Shown in pieces: positions 44,065-55,431 of a stretch of 64,000 nt of DNA. Source of the stretch: Tretioscincus oriximinensis (taxonomy: Eukaryota; Chordata; Lepidosauria; Squamata; Gymnophthalmidae); assembly GCA_022410635.1 (NCBI GenBank), contig JAJVDF010000279.1, forward strand, positions 685,633-749,632, read 5' to 3'. The notes under the pieces are model-generated. The model ran no database searches, was not told the origin of the DNA, and saw nothing but the letters and a program-made list of their open reading frames with translations. Both the position numbers and the translations under genes were made by a program. Position 1 is the first letter of the stretch, and every line of letters starts with the position of its first letter.

Positions 44065-44087
44065 CTCATGCCACCTTCCTTTCCCTT

Positions 44088-44160
44088 ATTAGTCTCCAAG
44101 TGCTATAAACCCCCTTGCTGGACCTTCTACTAAGACTAACACAGATATTTCTCTGACACC
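44088..44160 (+). mobile_element. Penelope-like 3' fragment
   Basis: TTAGTCTCCAAGTGCTATAA, CCCTTGCTGGACCTTCTACT, AAGACTAACACAGATATTTC: matches the arm sequence of the palindrome at 11173. Confidence 0.65.
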
Positions 44161-44799
44161 AGATGTCAAGAGTTGTGAAAGTGGATGGCAATCAGGCACA
44201 ACCACCCATAGACTGCATCCACATGACAGATTTCTGCCTCTATGGAAGTGACATCAAGGAGAATCTGCCGCACGTAGCGATGTGTTGTCAGCAATCCACA
44301 TTTTCTTATAGCTCATTTTTCCCAATGTTATTGCAGAGCCCTCCTTAAAACTGCTATCGTGCCTTTGTGCAGTGAGAGCTAGTGGGACCTTGCAGGCACA
44401 ACGAGAAGTCCAGAGAGATTTTGTACATGGGGTGAAAAATCAACCAATCAGGCGAAATCGACTGCAGAGGAGGCTGGGAGCCACGTAAGAGCGAGGAGAA
44501 ATTGTTGAATACTTGTGTGACGGAATTACAANTCTCTTGCAGAATATCACAGATATTTGGATGGGATCGCAAGTGCTTTAATCCAGAATAACATTAAAAC
44601 GCGGGGGGAAAGCAGCTCATGCGCATGCAGCCATAGATGGCGANTCATTTGACCAGCAAGCCAAGGAGTTATGTTCCAGCCTGTTTTAATCCCCTTATGC
44701 ACACAATATGGAAAAGACATTTCATGTAGTAATGCCATCAAAACAAAACAGTGTGTGACTGAAAACAACAAAGCATTTACTGTGATAGTCTGTCTCCAC
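44161..44799. other. Unclassified sequence
   Basis: Nothing recognised. Confidence 0.4.
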
Positions 44800-44882
44800 C
44801 GAGTCTTATTCTGGACTACATCTCACAATAGGAACCTCTCATCTCCATTCTAGTGTAGACTATGGCAGGCCCTGGTCTATGG

Positions 44883-45253
44883 TAGACAGATCAGATTTTC
44901 TAAGGCTCAAACTGGGGAAATTTGCATATCCATGAATATGCAAACCACCCTCCAACGTGCAAACCCCTCCAAAATCCCCACCCAAGGAACATGTGAAGCA
45001 TGTGAGAATTTTTTTAGTGTGTGAGAAATTTGCATTTTTTGATTTTTTTACTGAGGATGCCTTCAGGAGCTGGTTCCGGTTGCCAGAGGCCCCTAGTAAT
45101 GGTGCAGTGAATTTTATAAAAAATAAATTTAATGTGTTTTTAAAAAATCCTCAGGAAAAAAAACAGGGAAATCACTCCCCCCCCCAAGGATAGACACCCC
45201 CAAATTGGATTTCCCCAACCCCCCCCCCAAAAGGGAGTCATCTGGTCAGCCTA
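44883..45253. mobile_element. hAT-type MITE, long form, inverted
   Basis: TAGACAGATCAGATTTTCTA to GTCATCTGGTCAGCCTA. The core is the reverse complement of the 2866 element's core. Duplication GTCTATGG lies at 44875-44882 and at 45554-45561, the latter pushed away by a later CR1. Confidence 0.9.
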
Positions 45254-45258
45254 GTCTA

Positions 45259-45551
45259 ACAGTGGTAGCTAACAGCTTGGATAGTTTCAAGACAGGACTA
45301 GACAGGTTTATGGACACTAAGGGTATAAATGGATACTAAGATAGTTGTCTGGATGTAGCCTCCGGGATGGAGCCACAGGCAGGACTCCTGAAATACCATT
45401 TGCAGGGAGTCATGAACAGGAGCATATTTTGCTTTCCTCTGTTCGGACTGCCCAGGTGCATCTGGTGGGCCTCTGTGTGACACAGAATGCTGGACTCGAT
45501 GGGCTGTGGCCTGATCCAGTATGGCTCTTCTTATGTTCTTATGTTCTTATG
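45259..45551 (+). mobile_element. CR1 LINE 3' end, sense, young
   Basis: ACAGTGGTAGCTAACAGCTT to TTCTTATGTTCTTATG. Flanked by TAGTCTA at 45252-45258 and 45552-45558, a 7-bp duplication that overlaps the MITE end. The coding frame is absent (5' truncation). Confidence 0.93.
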
Positions 45552-45639
45552 TAGTCTATGGTGCCACATGAATGGCCAAGTTTTGCCCACAATAAGGCAC
45601 AATGGATGACAGGCCCTGTGAGGCAAAATGTCGACTGAG

Positions 45640-46197
45640 CCGACAGGGCTCCCCTTGCGTTCATGTTCACTGTTTTATGTTCACTGAAAAGAAGGAGCAT
45701 GGCTGACTAACTGCGTTTTAAAAGATGTAGCACATACCACCAGCAAATACAACCTATAACATTTTAAATTTTCTGTCAAAGCATTTCAGCAATAATCTGC
45801 ACTTCTCTTCAAATGCTTTCAGACACTTTCCTCACAAAATCAACCGTACGGCAACTTTCCTCCAACTTTTTCTTTGCTCCATTTCTTAAGAACTTCTTCC
45901 ATAGTTTATGACTCTCTGCGTGTTTACATGGAGTCCCCTGCTAGCACCCCTCTAGCAAAATTACCTCTTCCTTTTCTATTTTAACCCCTTTTTCGCTAGA
46001 AACTCATCTTTTAAGTCCTTTCGAGCTGATTTTTAAAAGAACCTTGGCACGGTCGATCATGTTTCCCATAGTTCTTCAATGGGCAAAACCTGTATTCTGA
46101 GATATACCTCAGAATAGGACTCAGCACAGAAAGGGCTTTAGGCTGCCTCCAGCTGAGAACAGGAAACCAAGGGGCCTTGTTTAGATCTTGTTCTTAC
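45640..46197. other. Unclassified; repeat P fragment
   Basis: 46083-46135 (CTGTATTCTGAGATATACCT, GAATAGGACTCAGCACAG) is a repeat P piece. Confidence 0.45.
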
Positions 46198-46330
46198 CAG
46201 TTGGAAAGGCAAAACTATTTATTTATACTTCTACTCCGCCCCATACCCGAAAAACAACAGTACAAAATTAGCACAATACCTGAAGGGGGAAAGAAAACCA
46301 TGCCTATAACAGCACATCACATACAACTGG
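46198..46330 (-). mobile_element. L2 LINE 3' end, antisense
   Basis: TATTTATTTATACTTCTACT, CGCCCCATACCCGAAAAACA. Confidence 0.6.
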
Positions 46331-46374
46331 ATATTTTGCACTGGAAAAAGTATCCAAAAGAAGTAGGAAGTTGC

Positions 46375-46612
46375 TTTTTAACCCCCACTTTTCTCTACCT
46401 GAAGGGAACCAAACTTTTCTCTACCTGAAGGGAACCAAAGCAGCTTACATAACCTTCTGTTCTTCTCTTCACAACAGACACCTTGTGAAGTAGGTGGGGC
46501 TGAGAGCGCTCTGAAGAACTGTGTGTAGCCCAAGGTCACCCAGCTGGCTTTTGTGGGGGAGCGCTGAATCGAATCGGGAAACTTCCAAATAAGATTCTGA
46601 CACTAACCACTA
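46375..46612 (-). mobile_element. SINE tail plus MIR-like SINE, antisense
   Basis: CCCCACTTTTCTCTACCTGA with a 24-base tandem duplication, AAGCAGCTTACATAACCTTC, then AAGTAGGTGGGGCTGAGAGC, GCCCAAGGTCACCCAGCTGG and CACTAACCACTACAACATG. A composite resembling the unit at 16018-16212. Confidence 0.7.
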
Positions 46613-47734
46613 CAACATGTAGTGGTTAGGAATGTACCACGACTACCGTTTTTCGCCTGGTCATTTCTAGGTTGGTAGATTGCAGGAGCAAGAACCCAGA
46701 CAAGGTAAGTAAGTCCTTTCACTAACGCAAGAAAAAAAAGACGACATGGCGATTTTCCTGCAGTAGTGATTCTGTGCAACATCATCCCTTTATCCCAGTG
46801 TTATGTTGTGATTGCTATGGACACGGCGATTCCACAACAGATTCACGTTTTAGGCCTTGTCTGGATGGCACCTAGGAGGCGTCTCCATAGTTCTTTTATT
46901 GTTCAACTCTGCAATATGATGTTTCCTAGGGTCAGTGGAATGGATCAAGGAAGTGCAATTGTGCATGACAAGAAAAAAAATCTGTTGATCGCCCTACTGT
47001 CGATTTTTTGTGCTTGCTGATACAGTATTTCTTTTTCCATTTCTCTCCACTACTACATGCTGCATAAATGAAGACCTTTCACTGTCAGCTTAAAATATAT
47101 CCATTCAACCAACTCTTTGGCAACTGACTGAGTTTGTTCTTTCAGACAATATTGATGTTAATGCCTTTATTTTACCGACAGCAATTATTTCTGGATGCAT
47201 CACACCATGACTCTGGTTATGTCCAATAAGTGGGTAAAATCCCAGAGAATCCCTCCGATGGAGGAAGGTTCTGAAATTCTAAGTCTTGCACAGCTCCTGT
47301 TCTCATTTCCTTTAAGAAATGTGCTGCCTTTCATCTTCACTTGCTTTAGGGCAAACAAGAAGTTGAGCAATTGAAATTCCACCTGACCCCAAAGAGACCC
47401 AAGCTTTAAACCCAGATCTTGACAAACATTCCATATTCCCAGAAACAAAAGAGGACACAGAGAATTTAAATGGATTTCAGAAGAGAGTCATAGGATAAAT
47501 ATCTTTGGACTTTTGAAGAGATTCACAGGGCAAATGTCTCTACTGAAGTGTACAAGAAGACGAAAAGTCCCAGAGGGTGCAGAGAAATGGAATACACAAT
47601 GAAAGCAGCTAGAAGCTGTCACACCTGTCCATCTATCTGACCTTCCCTACGTAAGACTAGCAAGTCTGCTCCTTTGTTCTATGTGGGACCCAGAACACAA
47701 GAGAAGATGCATCCCAAAATTATTCTGCTTGGAG
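46613..47734. other. Repeat-poor stretch
   Basis: Nothing recognised; 47030-47200 is AT-rich complex sequence. Confidence 0.4.
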
Positions 47735-47934
47735 ACTGAGAGACTGTAGCCCCTCCCAGGCAGCAGTTCTGGGATCGGCAACCCTTTTCATCAATAAAAA
47801 ATTTGCCTGGAGCTCCTCGTTGAAGGCCTATGATTAGCCAATGGTTCTCCATTGTTTTCTATGGAGATTTTATCATTGATTTTAATCTCTGCGTGTTCNC
47901 CGGACCCCACAAACCCAGAGGCAAGCCGCCACTG
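47735..47934. mobile_element. hAT-type MITE family 2, left end missing
   Basis: GACTGAGAGACTGTAGCCCC, TTCTGGGATCGGCAACCC, TTCTCCATTGTTTTCTATGG, ending AGGCAAGCCGCCACTG: the right 200 bases of the element at 56910. Confidence 0.88.
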
Positions 47935-48261
47935 GCCCTTTGGCAAAAGATAAATATTGGACAAGGTTGAAGCTCAGTTCTGTANACAAAAATGTGCAGA
48001 GTGAAATGGAACAGGCTTTGATAAAAACATTTTTAATATCAAAAATACTGAGAATGAAACTGTAACTTGAACCTATGGATTTCTGAAGAACTCCGGAATA
48101 TACAAACGAAAGCTATATATGCTCCTTTAATTCTAATAGTAGAGTTAGGAATATATAAAAAAGAACAAAAGTTTCTGTAACTTTAAAAGTTTTATACATC
48201 AGAAATTAACAACACTGCTAATATTATCAGTTTATATGTTTATCTCTACTATTAAAAAGGG
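47935..48261. other. Unclassified sequence
   Basis: Nothing recognised. Confidence 0.4.
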
Positions 48262-48660
48262 CTAATCCCAATGCCCGTTATACGGTGCTTTGGAGGAGAA
48301 TTTATCTTCTGTCCACCCCAGGAAAACACNGTCGGGTATCCAGTGTTCCATGCGCTCCAAAGTTCTTTATTGCAGAGTAAATAACCTCTGCACATTATCT
48401 GATTTAGCAGCCTCCATTTTATAAAGTGCAAAATAACTGCTGTCTCAGAGCTTCAGTATGCAAATTGTAAAACACTCATTGGTTCTTGCCTAGCAGAGAT
48501 TGCCTGGGAATTGTATGCAGGCTTGCAGAGAATGTTGGGAATTGTAGTCTGATAAGCACATGGCAAGTCCCAAAAAGCATTACTGCATTTATCAGACTGC
48601 AATTCCCATTTCTCTGTGAGCAAAGAGTCGCAGCAGATTGAAAGCCTTAAAGTAACATGG
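48262..48660 (-). mobile_element. LTR-like repeat, antisense (pair with 29049)
   Basis: On the minus strand: AATCTCTGCTAGGCAAGAAC, CAATGAGTGTTTTACAATTT, AAAATGGAGGCTGCTAAATC, CAATAAAGAACTTTGGAGCG, then TTTTCCTGGGGTGGACAGAA. Promoter-like and polyadenylation-like order fits an LTR and start of leader. Extends about 120 bases further 5' than the 29049 copy. Confidence 0.5.
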
Positions 48661-49383
48661 GGGTGAGTGGTTAAGCTGTGTGTATGTTTTTAATAGTGGG
48701 GATTTGCCCTAAGATGCACATTGCCAAGTCCAAGGTTCCAAGGTCTGTCATTGGTTGGAAACCTGAACCCAGCAGCACCATAGGTTATTTAGCCATTCGC
48801 CTAACATGGTGGAGAAGGCAGCTGTGGGCGATGCACAGTGTGGGCCACCACCATGCTGCAACTGAAGAGGGAGGCCACAGTTGAACTACTGAAAGAGGCA
48901 GGGAGAACCACCTTAGCAGCCCAATTCTGCCTGATTTTTTAGGCTTGCCCACTAATTTTAAAATATTAATATAGCCTTCCCATTTCATTAAAATACAATT
49001 TTTGGCAGGAATTCGAGCTGAAATTGGTTATGCATGTTTACTGCCAGATGGTAGTAGAATGAGCTCCAAAGTGTATTCAATAGCATATTTCNCGTGAAAA
49101 TCCACTACTGTTTCTGTTAAGCTTTTTCAAGGTATTACTCAGTTACTCATTTGCTGTGGAGCTCACATGTTCAGTATTGTTCTGATGATGTCTTCCTTCG
49201 ATGATGCTTTTGCTTGAGGTGGTCACTTAACCTATAAACATAAGTGTCCAATATATTCTTTGCTACTTTTACTTCTATGGACTTTGAAAGTAAAGCATAA
49301 GCCTTCTGGATGGAATGATACCAGATGACGGGGCTATTTTTATTTTTATATATATTTTTTTATATTTATATTTATTTTATACT
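48661..49383. other. Unclassified; AT run
   Basis: 49335-49383 is nearly pure A/T. Nothing else recognised. Confidence 0.4.
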
Positions 49384-49545
49384 GGCCTCAGCTTTAGCCA
49401 ACTCGAATAGCTTTAGCTATTCGAAAGAAAATAGATTTGCAATCTACATTTCAAATAGATTCATGAGTATAATCAATAATCTGGAGAGGAAAATACAATA
49501 GATATAAGTCTTCAGGAGAAAATTAACCTTGTAAGTTGCTTTGAG
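49384..49545 (+). mobile_element. tRNA-derived SINE, sense, head lost
   Basis: TTTAGCCAACTCGAATAGCT, AAGAAAATAGATTTGCAATC, AATTAACCTTGTAAGTTGCT. Second subfamily. Confidence 0.75.
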
Positions 49546-49639
49546 ATCAGGTCTATTCCACACTTCCTATTGAAGTGTAAAACTTTTACCTTACCATCAA
49601 TCAGCCTATGTTGGTTTATTTTTTTTTTTGCCTTTTATT

Positions 49640-49725
49640 ATCCAAATTTATTTATTTATTTCTATTTCTATCACATCTTATGCCCAGAGGTCTTAAGGTA
49701 GGTTAAAATAAAACAAATTGAAAAA
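49640..49725 (-). mobile_element. L2 LINE 3' end, antisense
   Basis: AATTTATTTATTTATTTCTA, TATGCCCAGAGGTCTTAAGG. Confidence 0.6.
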
Positions 49726-50089
49726 CCCAATTAAAAGGAATTCATATACTGTATATTGCACTGTAATTGGCCCGTGCTTTATGCTTTATATTCATTATCC
49801 TACTTCATGCTCTGTGAGTTAAAAACTGGTCTAAATTGGGGGTCAAAAAGGAGATCATTCTTCCAGATGTTGCTGGGTGGCAACTTTCAATAACTTTGGA
49901 AATTGGCTGCGCTGACTGCAGCTGACTTGAGCTTCACAAGTTAGCAATGGATTATGTAATGTGCAATTTCAAGCCAAAGTTGTGACGGAAATGCTTTGCA
50001 ACATCGTGAAGAAAGGCANAACCTAACACACTTCTGATAGAGAGGGAGCATGAGTATGTTGTTTTCAAATATAGGTTTTGAGTTTTATC
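49726..50089. other. Unclassified sequence
   Basis: Nothing recognised. Confidence 0.4.
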
Positions 50090-50180
50090 ATGTGCTGTTC
50101 TGCCCTGGGACCTTTAGATGAAGGGCGGGATACAAAAATAATAGATAAATTGAATTAACTAACTAAATAAATAAAGGGTA
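50090..50180 (+). mobile_element. L2 LINE 3' end, sense
   Basis: TGCCCTGGGACCTTTAGATG, AAGGGCGGGATACAAAAATA, AACTAAATAAATAAA. Confidence 0.7.
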
Positions 50181-50237
50181 GCTATTAGCAGCCCTAAATA
50201 TGTTATTGAGTTGTAATTCCCATCAGCACAAAAAAAG

Positions 50238-50490
50238 AAACTGAAACAGAAGCAGCAGCAGCAGCAGAAGAAGGTGGTGGTGGAGAAGGATGACAAGAAG
50301 AAGAAGAATAACAAGAACAGCAAGAAGAAGAACAAGCAACAAGAAGATGAACAAGAACAACAAAAAGAAGATGAACAACAAGAACAAGAAGATGAACAAG
50401 AACAACAAAAACAAGAACAAGATGAACAAAAAGAACAGCAGCAAGAACAAAAAGATGATGAACAAGAAGAACAACAACAAAAACAATAAA
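50238..50490. repeat. Irregular AAC/AAG/GAT purine-rich repeat
   Basis: About 250 bases built from AAC, AAG and GATGAAC words, with almost no T on the plus strand. It gives a Lys/Asn- or Gln/Glu-rich frame by composition. No SINE adjoins it. Confidence 0.85.
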
Positions 50491-50775
50491 ACGATTATGT
50501 GCTCATTGCTTCACAGTGGATGGATGTTCATGCAAGATCCTTGGATATGCAACGAAGCCAGTATCTGTGCATGTGCAATCATGGTTTTTGATCATCTTGC
50601 ATGCACTGTGCGCCAGCCAAGATGGCAACATCCTGTATATCCCATAACAATGAGGAAAAGTGCAATGATAGCTTTGTAAAAAGCGAAATATACTTTTTTC
50701 CCCCGCTTTTCATATGCTCGGATGGTGTGAATGCCGCTGAACTAAAATACACCCTAAATGCACTCAGTATGCAGT
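50491..50775. other. Unclassified sequence
   Basis: Nothing recognised. Confidence 0.4.
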
Positions 50776-51074
50776 CACGAATGGCTCAGTTGCTAAGGAA
50801 GCATTCTCTCATCTGGGAGATCAAGTTTCGAAGCCTTGTGTCAGACATGGNGAGGAGTGGGCGCCTTCTACTAGCCTGCAGCTCTAGCCAACTCAGCTAT
50901 TCAAAAGAGATGCAAATTTGTAATCTGCATTTCAATTAGATAAATGAGGACCATCACTAACCTGATGGGGGAAGATAGAATAACATGTAAGCCTTTGGGT
51001 GACAATTAACCATGTAAACTGCTACGGAAAAGAGCAGGGTATAAAAACTCGATTCTTCTTCTTCTTCTTCTTCT
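50776..51074 (+). mobile_element. tRNA-derived SINE, sense, full length, TTC tail
   Basis: CACGAATGGCTCAGTTGCTA head, AGTTTCGAAGCCTTGTGTCA B-box region, CTCTAGCCAACTCAGCTATT, AATCTGCATTTCAATTAGAT body (second subfamily), GAGCAGGGTATAAAAACTCG, then about seven TTC. Good reference for sense orientation and tail polarity. Confidence 0.95.
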
Positions 51075-51079
51075 AAAAA

Positions 51080-52029
51080 TTAAAATTCAATGACTGTGGC
51101 ACAATGACTGTGGTAATCAGCACACTGGATGCTATCCCAAAAATCTTTGGCAGTACATGCAGCATCTGAATATTGACAAAATCACCACCTGCCAACTGCA
51201 CTGCTTAGATCCACGTGCACTTTGGCTGATACATCACAACTTCCTAAATTCTTGGGAAGAACTTGGTGTGAGATAAGGGTCAACGTCTGCTGGGAACATG
51301 GCTGTTGTGATAAACATTGTTTTTGTGGTGGGGATCATGAACATGAACATGACATGATGATGATAACAACACAACATTAACATTTCTTTATAGTGCCCTT
51401 TCCTCCTAAGGGTGGAACCGTGGTGCCTCAGATACTCCTCTGGGACAGCTAAAGCTGTGCATGGAGCAATGTAGTTTCTGAATGTGGAAATAATCACATC
51501 ATTTTGTACTAGCCTGTCGTTAAGTAGCTATATATATGTTCCTTGTGCAGGAAGAATATTATATTTATTTTCAACAAATAAAAGTCCCTAGGGAATCCCA
51601 GGAAACTTCCATGGTCTTTCCTTACCTTGCTTTACTGTGTATGTTCCTTTCCTAGAACAGCAATCGATGACATACTTTTCATGTAGGAAGCCCTAACAGG
51701 TCCTGGCAGCATTTATCATTTGAAAGCCGCTTGGATATAAAATGCTGGAATCTCTTTCTCAATCTCCAGAGCATCATTTGGTAGCCAAAAATAAACAGCT
51801 CCAGGCAAAATTTAGGATAACAAATCTCTCCTTGGCTTTGGTGGAAGTCAATACAAGTGAAAAACCAATGTAGACAATCCAAGATAATAATTTCCCAATT
51901 TATCCCAGTAGGAAAGAAAAACGCAACAAAATTATCTACCAGGATTTTATTAGCCAAGCCTCCAAATAAAATGGAAGGATTATCACTAAATTTAGATAAA
52001 CGAAAGGATCAAGGGTCCTTGAGGGTTGT
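51080..52029. other. Unclassified sequence
   Basis: A 92-codon minus frame at 51679-51957 has no domain I recognise. Confidence 0.4.
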
Positions 52030-52113
52030 ATCTTTGAAGAAGACGAAGAAGACGAAGAAGACGAAAAAGACGAAAAAGACGAAGGAGGAGGAGGAAGAGG
52101 AGGAGGAAGAGGA

Positions 52114-52146
<33 letters not shown>

Positions 52147-52221
52147 TTCTTCTTCTTCTTCTTCTTCTTCTTCTTCTTCTTCTTCTTCTTCTTCTTCTTC
52201 TTCTTCTTCTTCTTCTTCTTC
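52030..52221. repeat. GAA-type run meeting a TTC run head-on
   Basis: GAAGAC then GAGGAA/GAAGAA purines (52030-52146) switch at one point to 25 pure TTC units (52147-52221), forming an inverted repeat with no spacer. Confidence 0.95.
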
Positions 52222-52482
52222 TAAGTTTTTATACCCTGCTCTTTTCCAGAGTGGCTTAATTTTTGGGCAAAGGCTTACATCTTATTCTATCTTCCCCACC
52301 AAGTTAATGATGGTAATCATTTATCTAATTGAAATTTGCATTTCTTTCAGATAGCTTAGTTGGCTAGAGCTGTAGGTTAGTGGAAGGCACTCACCCTTCC
52401 CCACATCCGAAACAGGCTTCGAAACCTGATCTCTCAGATGAAAGACTGTCTCCTTAGCGACTGAGCCTTCCATGCCTGCATA
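52222..52482 (-). mobile_element. tRNA-derived SINE, antisense
   Basis: TTTTTATACCCTGCTCTTTT, ATCTTCCCCACCAAGTTAAT, ATTTATCTAATTGAAATTTG body (second subfamily), GGCTTCGAAACCTGATCTCT B box, CCTTAGCGACTGAGCCTTCC head. The tail next to it reads TTC, where an antisense copy should read GAA. Confidence 0.93.
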
Positions 52483-52489
52483 CTTTTAT

Positions 52490-53034
52490 CCTTCACAAAG
52501 TCTTCTGTAGAAAGAAGGTGAATAACACCAAATGCACCCATCTCCACCATACAAAGAGAATTCTTCCTTCTATTTTGTCCTCACAATGGTCCTATCACTT
52601 AAGTAAATGAAAAGACAAATCTTTTATTTGCGATCTGGAATAGCATTCCTGCAATTGGCTTTTAGGCCTTATCAGTCTGCATAATAGTGTGGATCTGCAA
52701 AGTCCATCCCCACCGCTGACATGCTCAGTCTCAACTGGATGAAAACCTTCCCAAGGTTCATTGGAGTGAGTTATTTGTTGCTGAGTTGGGAATCATCTGG
52801 TGAGAAAACTGCTGCGTTGTTCGTGGATATAGCTTTATTGCTTTGTCTGTATTATTGTATACGCTGCTGTTCCACCTTCTGTGCTTTGGATTCCCACCAC
52901 TTCAAGCCAGCTGTGTATGAACGGGCAAAATTGGACTCTTGGGACAAGCAACTTGTTCACTGTTTCCTTAGACACTTTCACTTGCACGGTAACAGAAAAA
53001 GAGGGTGCTTCTGTATACGCATCCATCTCCAGAG
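52490..53034. other. Unclassified; 146-codon open frame
   Basis: The frame at 52721-53161 is one of the longer non-repeat frames but runs into CR1 at its end and shows no family signature. Confidence 0.4.
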
Positions 53035-53533
53035 AACCCCCATTGCAGCTGTGGAGAGCAACAAAGATCCTGATTCTTTCATTTCAATGTTAAAAGGGAC
53101 ATCGATAAACTGGAGCAGGTTCAAAAGAGAGTTACAACTGTGTTTTATGAGGAACGGTTAAAGGGATCTAAGGATATTTACTCTGCAAAACGGAAGACCG
53201 AGAGGAGACCCAATAGCTGTCAATAAATGTCTGAAGGGCTGCTACAGAGCAGAGGGATCAGCTTTGTTCTCATTGGCACATGGAAGGACTAGAAACAACA
53301 GGATGAAACTGCAAGGGAGTAGATTTAGAATTATTGTCAGAAAAAAAAAAAATTGACAGCACGGGTGATAAACCAGTGGAATGAGTTGCCACAGGAGGTG
53401 GCGAGTTCTCCTTCGCTGGAAGCCTTCAAACAGTGGCTGGGCAACCATCTGTCTGGGATAGTTTAGTGAATCCTGCAGTGCACAGGGGGTTGGACCCCAT
53501 GACCCTGGAGATCCCTTCCAACTCTGAGTCTAT
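53035..53533 (+). mobile_element. Classical CR1 LINE 3' end, sense
   Basis: Different CR1 group from the others: AAACTGGAGCAGGTTCAAAA, AGGAACGGTTAAAGGGATCT, GGGCTGCTACAGAGCAGAGG, AACCAGTGGAATGAGTTGCC, GGACCCCATGACCCTGGAGA, TCCCTTCCAACTCTGAGTCT, ending TATGATTCC. This is the ATTCTATG-type tail of classical CR1. Confidence 0.93.
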
Positions 53534-53646
53534 GATTCCACATGATCTCTCATGCGCTGGGCAATGAGGGAAAGTGGAATCAGATGTTCCAATGACGTAA
53601 TCCTACAGAAAAGTAATCAAGCAGGACACATTTCTGGAAGTGTATA

Positions 53647-53925
53647 AAGGAAGAAGAACTGAGTTTTTATACCCCACTTTTCTCAGCCAAAAGAACTCAA
53701 AGCGGCTTACAAGCTATTTTTCGCCCCAAGGCTTACATTCTATCTTCCCCATCACATTGAGATGACACCTATTAATCTACTTGCAAATGCTTTTAAACAG
53801 CTAGGTTGGCTGAAGCCAAGGGCAGTAGAGGGCGCTCACTCCTCCCCATGGCAGACTCATAGGACTCAAACGCCAACTTCTCTGTTGAAAAGAAGTTGTT
53901 CTTTACCTCTGCACCACCGTATGTC
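53647..53925 (-). mobile_element. tRNA-derived SINE, antisense, third subfamily
   Basis: GGAAGAAGAACTGAGTTTTT, TACCCCACTTTTCTCAGCCA, AAAGCGGCTTACAAGCTATT, short body, AGTAGAGGGCGCTCACTCCT, and a degraded head. Confidence 0.85.
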
Positions 53926-54145
53926 CCTACTACAGAACAAATATCTATTTAGTCAGGAATCCTATTTTTACAGGAATCATCTAGAAGTCTTTAAAAACCC
54001 TGAAATTGGACCAAGACAGAAAACAATCACTTCTAATTTCTGCCTTTCTGGAGCCCCATTCCAACAACAACCTTTAGTCTAGTTTGGGAGGAAAGAAATG
54101 GAACATTTATTTTCTTCATCTGCAAACTGGGCTTTCTAACCTTAC

Positions 54146-54380
54146 ATGGACACTAAGGGTATAAATGGATACTAGGATAGTTGTCTGGATTTCGGCTCCC
54201 GGATGGAGCAACAGGCAGGACTCTTGAAATACCATTTGCAGGGAGTCATGAACAGGAGCATATTTTGCTTTCCTCTGTTCAGGCTACCCAGGTGCATCTG
54301 GTGGGCCTCTGTGTGACACAGAATGCTGGACTTGATGGGCTGTGGCCTGATCCAGTATGGCTCTTCTTATGTTCTTATGT
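54146..54380 (+). mobile_element. CR1 LINE 3' end, sense, young
   Basis: CATGGACACTAAGGGTATAA to TTCTTATGTTCTTATG. Nearly the same as 45300-45551. Confidence 0.93.
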
Positions 54381-54384
54381 ACTG

Positions 54385-55431
54385 TAACTGTGGAGCCAGC
54401 ATCTGGACTATTAAAAAATGGAAATTAGGAAGCTCTGGGCAGGGAAAGGAAGAACTGGAAAGTCTTTTTTGCCCAATACCCAGCTGTGCATGTTCCAAAG
54501 AAGTTTTTTATAGGGAGGACAAGGTTCTCCATACACGATCGCCTTTGCTTCCCCATAGGAGCCACGTACAGCTGCCCAAGCTAAAGTCAGCCAGGGCAGG
54601 ATTAATTGGAAATCTCCATTTTTGACCAACATTTTTCATTTTTCCAGTGGTGGATATTTGCAAAGCAATTTAACTGCGCAAATATCATCCATGCAAACAC
54701 ATCTGATTGCAGCATCCACTGTGAAACCCAACGTGAATTATGGTATTTGCTGGAAAATATATTTTTAGACGGAAGTCACCAAGTGTGAATTACAAACTGT
54801 ATAAAAATAGGGAAAAAGAGAGATTTCTATGTCTTCCGGAGTTGAAAAGAATAAGTAGCTTTTTGCGCGCTCTTTTCTTTTATTCCTAGTTTCTTGCTTA
54901 ATCTCGTCCCAGCAAGCAAGGAAACCGAGCAAATACCCACCTGCACACTTGATGATAATTACGAATTTTTAGAAGTGACTCACTTCTGTTTGGTTGACCT
55001 GGGGGGAGTGAGAAGAGAGAGGAAAGGAAGAGAGAGAGACTGCATGTCATGCTGTGAGCTAATTAAAATTATACAGAGCTGGGAAGGAGAGAAGACTTAG
55101 TTTAGCTCATGGGGTCCTTCACACTTCATAAGCAATTTGAATATATAGGAAGGGTGAAGAGGAAATGGTTTTAATTAATTTTTAAAAAAAGCAACACCAG
55201 CAGGGAACTGGCTTCACAATTTATTTCTTTTTTNAAAAAATGGCACTGCTGTTCAGCACCTCTTCTTGTTTTTATGGCTAAATGAAAAAAGGTGCAGGGT
55301 CTGGAATATAAGACAAGACTGAGCCTGTAGTTCACTCTTTAAGCTCTGATTCACTCAAAGATGACCAGCATGGGACAGAAGAGCTGGAAAGCCCTGCTAA
55401 GAGCCACTTCGAGAACCTCTTTCAAAACACC
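54385..55431. other. Unclassified sequence
   Basis: Nothing recognised. Confidence 0.4.

Larger units (their letters stand above)
44800..45630. mobile_element. Repeat P copy split by a hAT MITE and a CR1
   Basis: Left part 44800-44882 (GAGTCTTATTCTGGACTACA, TAGACTATGGCAGGCC) and right part 45554-45630 (GTCTATGGTGCCACATGAAT, CACAATAAGGCACAATGG) rejoin into one copy when the inserts are removed. Compare the intact order at 7345-7471. Confidence 0.8.

Noticed and set aside
52721..53161. 146-codon plus-strand frame as a host exon
   Set aside because: Runs into CR1 sequence, no splice or family evidence.
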